Assembly (NCBI RefSeq): GCF_000349565.1
Contig: NZ_KB714629.1
Location: forward strand, 36,076 to 100,075
Source of the DNA: Curtobacterium flaccumfaciens UCD-AKU
GTDB lineage: Bacteria > Actinomycetota > Actinomycetes > Actinomycetales > Microbacteriaceae
Reading direction: 5' to 3'
DNA length: 64,000 bases
The position numbers and the translations under genes are program-made. The stretch's first letter is position 1, and each line of letters opens with the position of its first letter. The notes under the pieces were generated by a model. The model did not search any database and was not told where the DNA came from. It saw only the letters and a list, made by a program, of their open reading frames with translations. Positions 43,955 to 54,585 of this stretch are shown piece after piece.

Positions 43955-45721
43955 ATGACGACCACCGCCGACCTCGCCGCCCGACTCCGGGCGATGCCGG
44001 ACGACGCGCTCCAGCGCCTCGTCGCGGCGAGGCGACTCCCCACCGCTGCACTCGCCGAGACCGGCCCGCAGCGCATCACCGACTTCTTCGACCTCGCCGA
44101 GGCGCTCCGCGGCGACGATGCTGTGGACGCCGCCGTCGAGCACCTGCCGCGCGCCACGATCCTGGCGCTCCGCGACGGCGGTGCCGTCGACGCGCTCGGC
44201 CCCGCGGTCGAGCTCGGCCTGGCCGACCAGGACGGCGCCGTCGACGACGCGGTCGCCGCACGCGTGGCCGCCCACCCCGACCTCACCTCACTCGACGAAC
44301 AGCCTGGAGGCCCGGAGCAGGTCCGCCCCGCTGCTCCCGTCCTCGATGCCGCGGCGCTCGCGCGTGCGCGCACCACGGGAGCGGAACAGGCGTTCGCGAC
44401 GATGACCGTGCTCGCCGAGCTGCTGCGGGCGGTCGACGCCGGCGCGGTCCGCGAACTCGTCAAGGGCGGGATCGGCATGCCGCTCGCCCGGACCCTCGCG
44501 GAGCGCATCGGCACCGACGCCGAACTCGTCGCCGGTCGCCTGGCGCTGCTCGACGGCATCGGGTTCGCCGACCCCGACACCGGACGCTGGATCGTCACCG
44601 ACGCCGGGCACGCCTGGTTGCTCGCCAGCTGGCCGGAGCGCTGGGTGTCGCTGGTGGCCGCATGGTCGGACACCCTCCCGCCGGCCGTGCACGAAGTGCT
44701 CGCGCTGGCCGACGGCGACCTGCGCGACCTCGTACCGCTCGGACGCTGGGCCTACCCGGCCGGATCCCGCTGGCTCGACGCCCTGCTGCTCGACGTCGCC
44801 GGCACCGCGGCGTCGCTCGGCCTGACCGTCGACGGTCTCGTCACGAGCACGGGCCGGGCGCTGTTCGACGGCGACGCCGAGCAGGCCGCCGACGACCTGC
44901 CGGGCACCGTCGAACGGGTCTACCTGCAGCACGACCTCACCGTCATCGCGCCGGGCCCCCTCGCGCCGGTGGACGACGACGCCCTGCGCACGGTCGCCGT
45001 GCTCGAGGCACCGGGGCTCGCGGCGCGGTACCGCATCTCCGAGGACACCCTGCGCACGGCGTTCCGGGCCGGACACTCCCGCGACGACCTGCTGGCGCTG
45101 CTCGGGCGGCTGTCGGCCACCGGCATCCCGCAGCCCCTGGCCTACCTGATCGACCAGGTCGCCGGACGCGACGGCAGCATCGTCGTCGACCGGGGACCCG
45201 GCGGTGTCGGCACCGAGGTCCGAGGCACCCCCGACCAGCTCGACCTGATCGGGGTCGACGCCGAACTCCGGCAGCTCGCCTGGGACCGGCCCGACCTGAC
45301 GACGCTGACCACGCGCTACCCGCCGCACGTCGTGCACAACGCGCTCGAGGACCAGCGCTACCCGGCCGTCCTGACGACCGCAGCCCGTCCCGAGGCGCAC
45401 CACGGGCCTCCCGGCCGGCGCAGCCCCACCGGACGCTCGCCGGAGCAGTCGGCGCACGCACTCGTCGAACGGCTCCGCCTGACGACCCGGCGCGGCGACG
45501 CGGAGCCGGAGCAGGAGTGGCTCGGTCGGCAGATCGACCTGGCCGTCCGCGGGCGCACGCCGATCCGCGTGACCGTCCGGATGCCGGACGGCTCGGAGCG
45601 ACCGTTCTCGATCGTGCCGACGTCGGTCGCCGCCGGACGCGTCCGCGGGCGGGACACCGCCGTCGACGTCGAGCGCACGCTGCCGCTGTCGCTCGTCGTG
45701 TCGGTCGAGAGCGACGCCTGA
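43955..45721 (+). CDS. Helicase-associated protein (partner of XPB helicase)
   Basis: A 588-residue cytosolic protein of the actinobacterial helicase-C-like/XPB-associated family. It lacks Walker motifs and carries winged-helix-like segments and the conserved C-terminal block LRLTTRRGDAEPEQEWLGRQ-like region and VRMPDGSERPFSIVPTSVAAGRVRG. It directly precedes the XPB helicase gene, an arrangement also found in mycobacteria, and is thought to work with it in DNA repair. Two Pro/Gly-rich stretches (near 117 and 480) appear to be insertions. Confidence 0.8.
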   Translation: MTTTADLAARLRAMPDDALQRLVAARRLPTAALAETGPQRITDFFDLAEALRGDDAVDAAVEHLPRATILALRDGGAVDALGPAVELGLADQDGAVDDAVAARVAAHPDLTSLDEQPGGPEQVRPAAPVLDAAALARARTTGAEQAFATMTVLAELLRAVDAGAVRELVKGGIGMPLARTLAERIGTDAELVAGRLALLDGIGFADPDTGRWIVTDAGHAWLLASWPERWVSLVAAWSDTLPPAVHEVLALADGDLRDLVPLGRWAYPAGSRWLDALLLDVAGTAASLGLTVDGLVTSTGRALFDGDAEQAADDLPGTVERVYLQHDLTVIAPGPLAPVDDDALRTVAVLEAPGLAARYRISEDTLRTAFRAGHSRDDLLALLGRLSATGIPQPLAYLIDQVAGRDGSIVVDRGPGGVGTEVRGTPDQLDLIGVDAELRQLAWDRPDLTTLTTRYPPHVVHNALEDQRYPAVLTTAARPEAHHGPPGRRSPTGRSPEQSAHALVERLRLTTRRGDAEPEQEWLGRQIDLAVRGRTPIRVTVRMPDGSERPFSIVPTSVAAGRVRGRDTAVDVERTLPLSLVVSVESDA

Positions 45722-45769
45722 GCCGTGCGGTCACCAGTACGCAGGCGCTGACGGCTAGGCTGGCAGGTC

Positions 45770-47467
45770 ATGAACGGACCGCTGATCGTGCAGAGCGACC
45801 GCACCGTGCTCCTCGAGGTCGCGCACCCCGACGCCGAGGACGCACGCCACGAGCTCGCGGCCTTCGCCGAGCTCGAACGCGCTCCCGAGCACGTGCACAC
45901 CTACCGGATCACCCGACTCGGACTCTGGAACGCGCGCGCCGCGGGCCACGACGCCGAGGCGATGATCGACACCCTGGAACGCTTCGCGAAGTTCCCCGTG
46001 CCGCAGAGCGTCACGGTCGACATCCGCGACACGGTCTCGCGCTACGGACGACTCGTGATCCGTCGCGAGGAACGCCCCGACGCGCCCGTGATCGCGAACT
46101 CCCCCGCCGAGGAACTCGAGCGGCTGCCGCTCCTGCTGCTCACCGCCGAGGACCCGTCGGTGCTCGCCGAGGTCATCCGGTCGAAGCGGATCAAGCCGCT
46201 GCTCGGTGACATGCGGTCCTCGACGGAGGTCGAACTGCAGCCGTGGGCGCGTGGGCAGATCAAGCAGGAACTCGTGAAGCTCGGCTGGCCGGCCGAGGAC
46301 CTGGCGGGCTACACCCCGGGCCAGCCGCACCCGATCGACCTGGACACCGCCGAGTGGCACATGCGGCCGTACCAGGAGCAGGCGGTCGACACGTTCTTCG
46401 CCCAGGGCTCCGGCGTCGTCGTGCTGCCCTGCGGTGCGGGCAAGACGCTCGTCGGCGCCGGTGCGATGGCGACCGTCAAGGCGACGACGCTCATCCTGGT
46501 CACCAACACCGTCTCGGCGCGGCAGTGGCGCACCGAGCTCCTGAAGCGCACGACCCTGACGCCGGAGGACATCGGCGAGTACTCGGGCAGCGTCAAGGAG
46601 ATCCGGCCGGTCACGATCGCGACGTACCAGATCCTCACCGCCCGTCGGAAGGGCGAGTACACGCACCTGTCGCTCCTCGATGCCCTCGACTGGGGCCTCA
46701 TCGTCTACGACGAGGTGCACCTGCTCCCCGCTCCGGTGTTCAAGCTGACCGCCGACCTGCAGGCCCGCCGACGCCTCGGCCTCACCGCCACGCTCGTGCG
46801 CGAGGACGGCCGCGAGGGCGACGTCTTCTCGCTCATCGGGCCGAAGCGCTACGACGCCCCGTGGAAGGAGATCGAGGCGCAGGGCTACATCTCGCCGGCC
46901 TCCTGCTACGAGGTCCGCATCGACCTGCCGCACCAGGACCGCCTGGAGTACGCGGCGTCGAGCGACGACGAGCGCTACCGGCTCGCCGCGACGTCGCCGG
47001 CGAAGACCCCGGTGGTGCGGGAACTCATCGAGAAGCACCGCGGTGAGCAGATCCTGGTGATCGGGCAGTACATCGACCAGCTCGACGAACTGGCCGCGTC
47101 GCTCGACGCGGCGGAGATCACCGGAGCGACCCCGGTCGACGAACGGGAGCGGCTGTACGACGCGTTCCGGTCCGGCGAGGTCGACGTGCTCGTCGTGTCC
47201 AAGGTCGCGAACTTCTCGATCGACCTGCCCGACGCGACCGTCGCGATCCAGGTGTCCGGCTCGTTCGGGTCCCGGCAGGAAGAGGCGCAGCGGCTCGGCC
47301 GACTCCTCCGCCCGAACAAGGACGGCCTGCCCGCGTCGTTCTACACGCTCGTGGCCCGGGACACCGTCGACCAGGACTTCGCGCAGAACCGGCAGCGGTT
47401 CCTGGCGGAGCAGGGGTACTCCTACACGATCCTCGACGCCGACCAGGTCCAGACGCCCGTGGGCTGA
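45770..47467 (+). CDS. XPB/Ssl2-type DNA repair helicase
   Basis: A 565-residue superfamily-2 3'-5' helicase. An N-terminal XPB domain (about 1-65) and a damage-recognition-like domain are followed by Walker A LPCGAGKTLVGAGA (about 222), the DEVH box IVYDEVHLL (about 312), motif III LTATLVRED (about 338) with the XPB RED residues, and motif VI EAQRLGRLLRP (about 505). It should unwind DNA around lesions. It follows its associated protein by 48 bp. Confidence 0.93.
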   Translation: MNGPLIVQSDRTVLLEVAHPDAEDARHELAAFAELERAPEHVHTYRITRLGLWNARAAGHDAEAMIDTLERFAKFPVPQSVTVDIRDTVSRYGRLVIRREERPDAPVIANSPAEELERLPLLLLTAEDPSVLAEVIRSKRIKPLLGDMRSSTEVELQPWARGQIKQELVKLGWPAEDLAGYTPGQPHPIDLDTAEWHMRPYQEQAVDTFFAQGSGVVVLPCGAGKTLVGAGAMATVKATTLILVTNTVSARQWRTELLKRTTLTPEDIGEYSGSVKEIRPVTIATYQILTARRKGEYTHLSLLDALDWGLIVYDEVHLLPAPVFKLTADLQARRRLGLTATLVREDGREGDVFSLIGPKRYDAPWKEIEAQGYISPASCYEVRIDLPHQDRLEYAASSDDERYRLAATSPAKTPVVRELIEKHRGEQILVIGQYIDQLDELAASLDAAEITGATPVDERERLYDAFRSGEVDVLVVSKVANFSIDLPDATVAIQVSGSFGSRQEEAQRLGRLLRPNKDGLPASFYTLVARDTVDQDFAQNRQRFLAEQGYSYTILDADQVQTPVG

Positions 47468-47518
47468 CGTACGAAGCGCTCTCAGGAAACCCCGAGGGAA
47501 CAGTCAGAAGATAAGACC

Positions 47519-48214
47519 ATGAGCGATGGCCCCAAGATCCTGATCGTCGACGACGAGCCGAACATCCGCGACCTCCTGACGACCTCGTTGCGCTTCGCCG
47601 GCTTCGCCGTGCGTGCGGTGGGCAACGGCGCACAGGCGATCTCCGCCGTGCTGGAAGAAGAGCCGGACCTCATCATCCTCGACGTGATGCTGCCCGACAT
47701 GAACGGCTTCGGTGTGACCAAGCGCCTGCGTTCCTCGGGCTACACCTCGCCGATCCTGTTCCTCACGGCGAAGGACGACACCGAGGACAAGATCACCGGC
47801 CTCACCGTCGGTGGTGACGACTACGTCACCAAGCCGTTCTCGCTCGACGAGATCGTCGCCCGCATCAAGGCCATCCTCCGTCGCACCATGAACGACGAGG
47901 AAGACGCGATCATCCGCGCCGGTGAGCTCACGATGGACCAGGACACGCACGAGGTCACGATCGGTGACGCGCAGATCGAGCTCTCCCCCACCGAGTTCAA
48001 GCTGCTCCGCTACCTCATGCTCAACCCGAACCGCGTGCTGTCGAAGGCGCAGATCCTCGACCACGTGTGGGAGTACGACTTCAACGGCGACGCGGGCATC
48101 GTCGAGAGCTACATCTCGTACCTGCGCCGCAAGCTCGACCAGTACTCCGCCGAGCCGATCATCCAGACCAAGCGCGGCTTCGGCTACATGCTGAAGGCGT
48201 CCAAGGCTTCCTAG
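47519..48214 (+). CDS. OmpR/PhoB-type response regulator
   Basis: A 231-residue two-component regulator. The receiver domain has the acidic pair DDEPN (about 10), phosphoacceptor Asp in LIILDVMLPD (about 55) and Lys in FLTAKDD (about 105). The C-terminal winged helix has LSPTEFKLLRYLMLNPNRV and ends with RGFGYMLK. It is 79 bp upstream of the sensor kinase gene that should phosphorylate it. Targets are unknown; the pair resembles the actinobacterial MprAB/TcrAS group. Confidence 0.93.
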   Translation: MSDGPKILIVDDEPNIRDLLTTSLRFAGFAVRAVGNGAQAISAVLEEEPDLIILDVMLPDMNGFGVTKRLRSSGYTSPILFLTAKDDTEDKITGLTVGGDDYVTKPFSLDEIVARIKAILRRTMNDEEDAIIRAGELTMDQDTHEVTIGDAQIELSPTEFKLLRYLMLNPNRVLSKAQILDHVWEYDFNGDAGIVESYISYLRRKLDQYSAEPIIQTKRGFGYMLKASKAS

Positions 48215-48293
48215 GGGCCAGGGCCCCTCGGGGCTCGACTTCACGGCGGCCGTCCGGTTTCACCGGGCGGCCGCTGTCTATCGTTGAGGCAGC

Positions 48294-49991
48294 ATGCACA
48301 CGCGAATGAACCACTGGTGGGACGGGATCTCCCTGCGCACCAAGATCACCGGGATCACGGTGCTCCTCGTCGCGCTCGGACTGCTCGTCGCCGGACTCGG
48401 CACGATGACGGTGCTGTCCACCTACCTCATGCAGCAGCTCGACAACACGGTCAAGCAGACGACCGAGCAGCTCGAGGGCCAGAACATCAGTGACGGCGAG
48501 CAGTACTGCAAGCTGTCCGTCGTGGTGTCGCAGAGCGCCTACGTCGCCGCGTACGACGCCGACGGCGACCGGATCTGCCAGACGAAGGCGTCGAGTCGGC
48601 CCGACGTCCGCGAGGCCACCCTGGTGCAGGCCGCGCAGTCGAACCAGCGCATCTCGCTGTACGACAGCCAGCACGACCACGAGTGGCGTGCCCAGATCAT
48701 CCCGGCGTCGCTGCAGAACCAGTCCGACGGCACCACCGAGACCGGCTACGTGCTCATCGCGGTCTCCAGTGCCGGCACCGACGAGACGATCGGCAAGTTC
48801 ACCGCGATCTTCCTCGGGTTCGGCGCCTCGGTCATCCTGCTCGGCGCCATGCTCACCCGGCTGCTCGTCACCGCGACCTTCGACCCGCTGCGCGACGTCG
48901 AGGACACCGCGGCCCGGTTCGCCGCCGGTGACTTCAACCAGCGCCTCGAAGCCGACACCCCGAACACCGAGGTCGGCCGGCTCAACCGCTCCCTCAACGT
49001 GATGCTCGAGCGGATCGACTCCGCGTTCGAGGACCGTGAGCGCACCATCGACCAGATGCGCCGGTTCGTCGGGGACGCCTCCCACGAGCTCCGCACCCCG
49101 CTGGTGTCCCTGCGCGGGTACGCCGAGCTGTACCGGATGGGTGCCCTCCGCAAGGAAGAAGACGTCGCCCAGGCGATGGAGCGCATCGAGAAGGAAGCGC
49201 AGCGGATGGGCCTGCTCGTGCAGGACCTGCTGCAGCTCGCCCGCATCGACGAGTCCAAGCCGCTCGAGCTCGGCCCCGTCGACCTCGTCGCCATCGCCCG
49301 CGACTCGGCGCTCGACACCATGGCCTCCAACCCCGACCGCGAGATCCAGGTCCTCGTCGAGGACTCCCTGACCGGCGAGAGCGTGCCGCAGGCCGTCCGT
49401 CCGTCGTCGTCCCCGTCGTCCGTCGTCTCTCCGGACACCGGCGAGGCACCGCCCGTGTCGCCGACCTCGGCGAACACCACGGGCCCGATCGCGTTCTCGC
49501 GCCAGACCATCGCGCGCCTCCGAGCCCGCCGCACGCGCGCGATGAACATCGACGCCGGCGCCACACCGACCGACGAGACCACGCCGCTGCCCACGGTCGT
49601 GCTGCCGAAGCGCCCGCCGATCGTCCTGGCAGAGGAGAACAAGATCCGCCAGATCGTCACGAACCTGATGGGCAACGCCATGCGGTTCACGGCGCACGAC
49701 GACCCGATCGAGATCGGCATCGGCGTGGACGACGAGCGCGGCATGGCGCACCTCGACGTGATCGACCATGGTGAGGGCATCCCGCCGCAGCTGCGCGAGA
49801 AGATCTTCCAGCGCTTCTGGCGTGCCGACACCTCACGCGCACGCGACACCGGTGGCTCGGGTCTCGGACTCGCCATCGTGTCCGGGATCGTCGCGGCGCA
49901 CCACGGCTCGGTCGAGGTCTTCGACACCGAGGGCGGCGGCGCGACCTTCCGCGTCTGGCTCCCCCTGCTCCCCCGCGACTTCGCCGCCTGA
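48294..49991 (+). CDS. Sensor histidine kinase with inserted linker
   Basis: A 565-residue membrane kinase. Two membrane helices (about 17-44 and 158-182) flank an extracytoplasmic sensor of about 110 residues with two Cys (EQYCKL, RICQTK). A HAMP domain, the His box VGDASHELRTPLVSLRGY (His about 265) and the ATPase domain (NLMGNAMRF, HGEGIPPQ, GGSGLGLAIV) follow. Between HisKA and ATPase lies a Ser/Pro/Thr-rich insert of about 85 residues (about 360-440) not usual in this family. It pairs with the upstream response regulator. Confidence 0.92.
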   Translation: MHTRMNHWWDGISLRTKITGITVLLVALGLLVAGLGTMTVLSTYLMQQLDNTVKQTTEQLEGQNISDGEQYCKLSVVVSQSAYVAAYDADGDRICQTKASSRPDVREATLVQAAQSNQRISLYDSQHDHEWRAQIIPASLQNQSDGTTETGYVLIAVSSAGTDETIGKFTAIFLGFGASVILLGAMLTRLLVTATFDPLRDVEDTAARFAAGDFNQRLEADTPNTEVGRLNRSLNVMLERIDSAFEDRERTIDQMRRFVGDASHELRTPLVSLRGYAELYRMGALRKEEDVAQAMERIEKEAQRMGLLVQDLLQLARIDESKPLELGPVDLVAIARDSALDTMASNPDREIQVLVEDSLTGESVPQAVRPSSSPSSVVSPDTGEAPPVSPTSANTTGPIAFSRQTIARLRARRTRAMNIDAGATPTDETTPLPTVVLPKRPPIVLAEENKIRQIVTNLMGNAMRFTAHDDPIEIGIGVDDERGMAHLDVIDHGEGIPPQLREKIFQRFWRADTSRARDTGGSGLGLAIVSGIVAAHHGSVEVFDTEGGGATFRVWLPLLPRDFAA

Positions 49992-50034
49992 CCGCCTGAC
50001 CGGCGAGGGCCGTGCGTCCCGCGGCGTCCCGGCT

Positions 50035-50053
50035 GGTCACAACACCCCGTTCA
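50035..50053 (+). repeat. Left terminal inverted repeat of the DUF559 cassette
   Basis: GGTCACAACACCCCGTTCA; it matches the reverse complement of 51298-51316 at 17 of 19 positions and lies 44 bp after the kinase stop codon. Confidence 0.6.
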
Positions 50054-50065
50054 CGGCCGCCGAGT

Positions 50066-50144
50066 GGTCACGATCTGTCGTCTGCGCACTCGCTGACCGA
50101 CAGTTCGTGACCGACCGGCGCACAGCCGACGACATGTCGTGACC
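50066..50144. repeat. Left subterminal repeat cluster of the DUF559 cassette
   Basis: Three 15-bp motifs: GGTCACGATCTGTCG (+, 50066-50080), and on the minus strand GGTCACGAACTGTCG (50098-50112) and GGTCACGACATGTCG (50130-50144). The first two form a stem-loop with one mismatch. Confidence 0.7.
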
Positions 50145-50182
50145 GCCCGACGAAGTACTCGTCCGCGTGGCACATGCCGCTC

Positions 50183-51079
50183 TCACGCCGAGCGCCGACG
50201 GTTTCCGACCGCACGGACCTCGAACGCCTGCCGGAGCCGCTCGAACAACACTGCGGGCCGGTGGGCGTCCGACGCCGTTGCATGGATCACGAGCCAGTCG
50301 TTCACCACGAACCCGTTGTCCCGTCGTTGATCGTGTCGGAAGGTGTCACGCTCGCGGTGGTGATCGCCGTCGTACTCCAACGCGATGCCGAACTCCGGCC
50401 ACGCCATGTCGACGCGGCCGAGGAACCGTCCCGCACCGTCGTGCACGTCGACGTTCAGCTCCGGCTCGGGGAACCCCGCTTCGACCACTGCCAGACGGAG
50501 CCAGGTCTCCTGCGGCGACTCCGCCCCGGCCCGGACGAGTTCCAGCGCGCGCCGAGCAGCGAGCGCGAAGCGTGTGCCGGGACGGATCGCAGCACGGAGG
50601 TCGTCCGCAGTCGCGAGACCCGACACTCCGACGAGGTGGTCCCCGATCGCGACCAGGCCGTCACGGTCCACGACACCGGCGCACTCGAACCACATCTGCG
50701 CGGGCGAACTGACCCGGCGCTCGCGGTGTTCGACGACGGTCGGCCGACGGATGCGGTGCGCGATCACGTCCGGCCGACGCATCCGGACCCCGTCTCCCAC
50801 AGTGGAGACGTGCACGGTCCGGAGCGATTGCACCGACTGCGGCAGTGGCGCACCCCAGATCGCAGCGGCGGTCGTGTGACTGAAGAACTGGTCGGGACGC
50901 ATGACCAGGGCGACGGCGTCGATGAAGTCCACCGAGTCGATCGGAGCGCGGACACCGTGGACCGGGGCTGCCAGGTCGGCACGTCGGAGTCGTTCCGGAT
51001 GAATGCCACCACCCACGGCATCGGCCACGCGGAAGGTGGATCGGTCGAACGGAGCGGGGAGGCGACGGGCAGCTGGCAT
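50183..51079 (-). CDS. DUF559 (Vsr-like) endonuclease-domain protein with AbiEi-like N-terminus
   Basis: A 298-residue protein. The N-terminal 40 residues resemble the winged-helix start of AbiEi-type antitoxins (RLRRADLAAPVHGVRAP). A central domain follows, and the C-terminal DUF559 domain has the Vsr-like active-site pattern LGRVDMAWPEFGIALEYDGDHHR (Asp about 239, Glu about 249, His pair), so a DNA-nicking activity is plausible. The ATG at 51079 gives the common start. Repeats of one family flank it on both sides. Confidence 0.8.
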   Translation of the reverse strand: MPAARRLPAPFDRSTFRVADAVGGGIHPERLRRADLAAPVHGVRAPIDSVDFIDAVALVMRPDQFFSHTTAAAIWGAPLPQSVQSLRTVHVSTVGDGVRMRRPDVIAHRIRRPTVVEHRERRVSSPAQMWFECAGVVDRDGLVAIGDHLVGVSGLATADDLRAAIRPGTRFALAARRALELVRAGAESPQETWLRLAVVEAGFPEPELNVDVHDGAGRFLGRVDMAWPEFGIALEYDGDHHRERDTFRHDQRRDNGFVVNDWLVIHATASDAHRPAVLFERLRQAFEVRAVGNRRRSA

Positions 51080-51238
51080 GCCGTCATGGTCGCTGCAGGG
51101 CACGCGAGCCGACCACCTGCGCTCGGAACCTGTGGAGAACGAGGTGAGTCGGGCCTCCTGTGCGGGAGTGGTGAGGCGCGACACGAGCAAGCCGCATCCA
51201 CGAGCCGGTCATGACTCCCCGCTCCTGCGCCGCCGGAC

Positions 51239-51285
51239 GGTCACGAAGTGTCGACGGGAAGCGGCCAAACCGACGGTTCGTGACC
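51239..51285. repeat. Right subterminal repeat pair of the DUF559 cassette
   Basis: GGTCACGAAGTGTCG (+, 51239-51253) and, on the minus strand, GGTCACGAACCGTCG (51271-51285), again head-to-head around a 17-bp spacer. Confidence 0.7.
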
Positions 51286-51297
51286 GCGCCGCGAGCC

Positions 51298-51316
51298 TGA
51301 GCGGGGTGTCGTGACC
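51298..51316 (-). repeat. Right terminal inverted repeat of the DUF559 cassette
   Basis: Reverse complement GGTCACGACACCCCGCTCA, two differences from the left end. It stops 36 bp short of the groL terminator. The stretch 51080-51401 holds only these repeats and that terminator. Confidence 0.6.
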
Positions 51317-51351
51317 AACAGGCCCACCCGCAGCCCGCACCCCCCACACAC

Positions 51352-51392
51352 ACGGAAGGGCCCCACACGCGCAGCGTGCGGGGCCCTTCCGT
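51352..51392. terminator. groL terminator hairpin
   Basis: ACGGAAGGGCCCCACACG pairs with 51375-51392 with one mismatch, 10 bp beyond the groL stop codon. Confidence 0.75.
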
Positions 51393-51401
51393 CAGGCGGA
51401 C

Positions 51402-53092
<1,691 letters not shown>

Positions 53093-53100
53093 CGCCGATT

Positions 53101-53127
53101 CTGGCACTCGACGGGTGCGAGTGCAAC
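53101..53127. promoter_or_regulatory. CIRCE element 2 (HrcA operator)
   Basis: CTGGCACTC-N9-GAGTGCAAC, a second copy 8 bp beyond the first. Double CIRCE elements normally give tighter HrcA repression. Confidence 0.85.
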
Positions 53128-53234
53128 ACAGTCGGGAGGCTCGTGACGACTTCCCAGGACACGCCACGTCCGGCGGACCCCGCACCACCGCCGCGGTCGC
53201 GCTCCCCGCACCCGTCCTCACCCCCGCACACGAC

Positions 53235-53266
53235 GAACGCGCCGCCCCTGACGGGACGGCGCGTTC
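53235..53266. terminator. Terminator hairpin of the CspA gene
   Basis: GAACGCGCCG pairs with CGGCGCGTTC around a 12-base loop, 16 bp past the stop of the cold-shock gene. Confidence 0.6.
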
Positions 53267-53281
53267 TGGAAGTGGTGGTGC

Positions 53282-53485
53282 TCAGGCGGGGCGGACGGAT
53301 TCTGCCTGCGGGCCCTTCGACCCGGTCCCGACGTCGAACACGACGGCCTGGCCCTCCTCGAGGACCTTGTAACCCGACATGTCGATGGCCGAGTAGTGCA
53401 CGAACACGTCCTGGCCCCCTCCATCCACGGTGATGAAGCCGAAGCCCTTTTCAGCGTTGAACCACTTCACGGTTCCGTTGGCCAT
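53282..53485 (-). CDS. CspA-type cold-shock protein
   Basis: A 67-residue single-domain nucleic-acid chaperone with RNP1 KGFGFITVD (about 13) and RNP2 DVFVHYSAI (about 26). It should melt secondary structure in mRNA. The ATG at 53485 is preceded by GGGAGCAAGAGATC. The about 180 bp between it and the LytR_C gene has no gene and is long enough to hold the structured 5' leader typical of csp genes, though I cannot fold it reliably by eye. Confidence 0.94.
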   Translation of the reverse strand: MANGTVKWFNAEKGFGFITVDGGGQDVFVHYSAIDMSGYKVLEEGQAVVFDVGTGSKGPQAESVRPA

Positions 53486-53665
53486 GATCTCTTGCTCCCT
53501 GGTACTGCAGTGCGGAACGACGTGATCGTCGTCTGCATGGGACTCTGACCGAACGCGCCGGATCAGGCAAGAGGTGTGACGTTGTTTCACGTCGATTCCG
53601 TCAGAATTCAACGTGCCCGAAACACACCCGTCACACAATGCGCGAAAAACGCGGTGGTGCCGGGA

Positions 53666-54277
53666 TCAACCGGTGTAGTCCGCGCCGAGGACGACACTCA
53701 CGTCCGCGTTCGGGAACGCCGCCGACTGCTGCACCGCGGTGACCCCGAGCTGCTTCGCGATGCCCTGCGCGACCGCCGCCTGCGACGCCTGCTGGTAGTA
53801 GACGATCGTCGACGTCGAGCCCGTCGTGCCGGCGTCACCGGTCGAGGCGACCTGCCAGCCGGCACCGGTCAGCGCCGCACTCGCCCGGCTTGCCAGGCCC
53901 GTGGTGGTCGTGCCGTTCAGGACCACCACGGTGGTGGTGCCCTGCTGCGCCGGCGTCGCGGCCGCGGCACTGCCCGCGCCGGACCCCGCGGAGCCCGATC
54001 CGGCCGACGAGGACGCGGACGGCTTCGACGTCGCCGAGGGCTTCGCGGTGGCGGACGCCGACGTGGACGCCGACGGAGAGTCCGAGCTGTTGAAGGAGTA
54101 GCTGCCGTTCAGCAGGGCGAGCACGAGCACGCCGATGCCGACGAGCACCCCGGTGGCGAGTGCCGCCCAGGCGAAGGCGATCCAGCCACGGCCGCGACGC
54201 TGGGCACCGCGGTGCGCACCGACCCGCGGGCCGTCGGCGACGTCGTCGAACCGGTCTCGGGGGAATCTCGTGCTCAT
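53666..54277 (-). CDS. LytR_C-domain membrane protein
   Basis: A 203-residue protein with a basic cytosolic N-terminus of about 30 residues, one membrane helix (about 32-56), a long Ser/Ala/Pro/Lys linker and a C-terminal LytR_C domain (TTTVVVLNGTTTTGLASRA, about 113-131). This domain is found at the end of some cell-wall glycopolymer ligases but here stands alone outside the membrane. It overlaps the DUF3263 gene by 4 bp, a pairing conserved in actinobacteria. Confidence 0.85.
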   Translation of the reverse strand: MSTRFPRDRFDDVADGPRVGAHRGAQRRGRGWIAFAWAALATGVLVGIGVLVLALLNGSYSFNSSDSPSASTSASATAKPSATSKPSASSSAGSGSAGSGAGSAAAATPAQQGTTTVVVLNGTTTTGLASRASAALTGAGWQVASTGDAGTTGSTSTIVYYQQASQAAVAQGIAKQLGVTAVQQSAAFPNADVSVVLGADYTG

Positions 54278-54585
54278 CGTTCCTCTTCACGTCCTTCGGG
54301 AGCCACGCCTGGCGCGACGAAGCTGCGCGTGGCCCGGGCGCTGGTGCGCGCGTGCCGGAGCCGCTGCAGCCGGCTGACGAGCTGCGGGTCGTACGCGAGT
54401 GCCGCGGGCGAGTCGATCACGCGGTTCAGCACCTGGTAGTAGCGCGCCGCCGACATCTCGAACTCGACCCGGATCTCCGCTTCCTTCGTGCGGTCGTGCC
54501 GTGCCCGGTCCTGCTCGAACGACAGCACGCGCTGGGCGAGCTCACTGAGCTGCTCAGTGCTGCGTTCGTCGGTGGGGCTGGTCAC
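54274..54585 (-). CDS. DUF3263 protein
   Basis: A 103-residue cytosolic protein with the DUF3263 signature: LSELAQRVLSFEQDRARH near the start, then FEMSAARYYQVLNRVID and LVSRLQRLRHARTSAR, which look like a small helix-turn-helix DNA-binding fold. I chose GTG 54585, just before the conserved region; ATG 54624 would add 13 residues. It is translated first in a coupled pair with the LytR_C protein. Its role is not established. Confidence 0.78.
   Translation of the reverse strand: MTSPTDERSTEQLSELAQRVLSFEQDRARHDRTKEAEIRVEFEMSAARYYQVLNRVIDSPAALAYDPQLVSRLQRLRHARTSARATRSFVAPGVAPEGREEER

Larger units (their letters stand above)
50035..51316. mobile_element. Candidate inverted-repeat-bounded cassette carrying a DUF559 nuclease
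   Basis: A 1,282-bp unit bounded by 19-bp imperfect inverted repeats and holding one gene. Five further copies of a related 15-bp motif (GGTCACGAnnTGTCG) lie inside its ends, arranged head-to-head. It fills the gap between two conserved genes, the sensor kinase and groL. I see no target-site duplication and no transposase, so mobility is unproven. Confidence 0.35.

Noticed and set aside
44303-45418. GGAGGCCCG half-sites inside the XPB-associated gene as further members of the palindrome family
   Set aside because: Only single arms are present, and a 9-base GC-rich match is expected a few times by chance in this window.
50025-51326. Target-site duplication flanking the DUF559 cassette
   Set aside because: The bases outside the two terminal repeats (GGCT and AACA) do not match, so no duplication is claimed.
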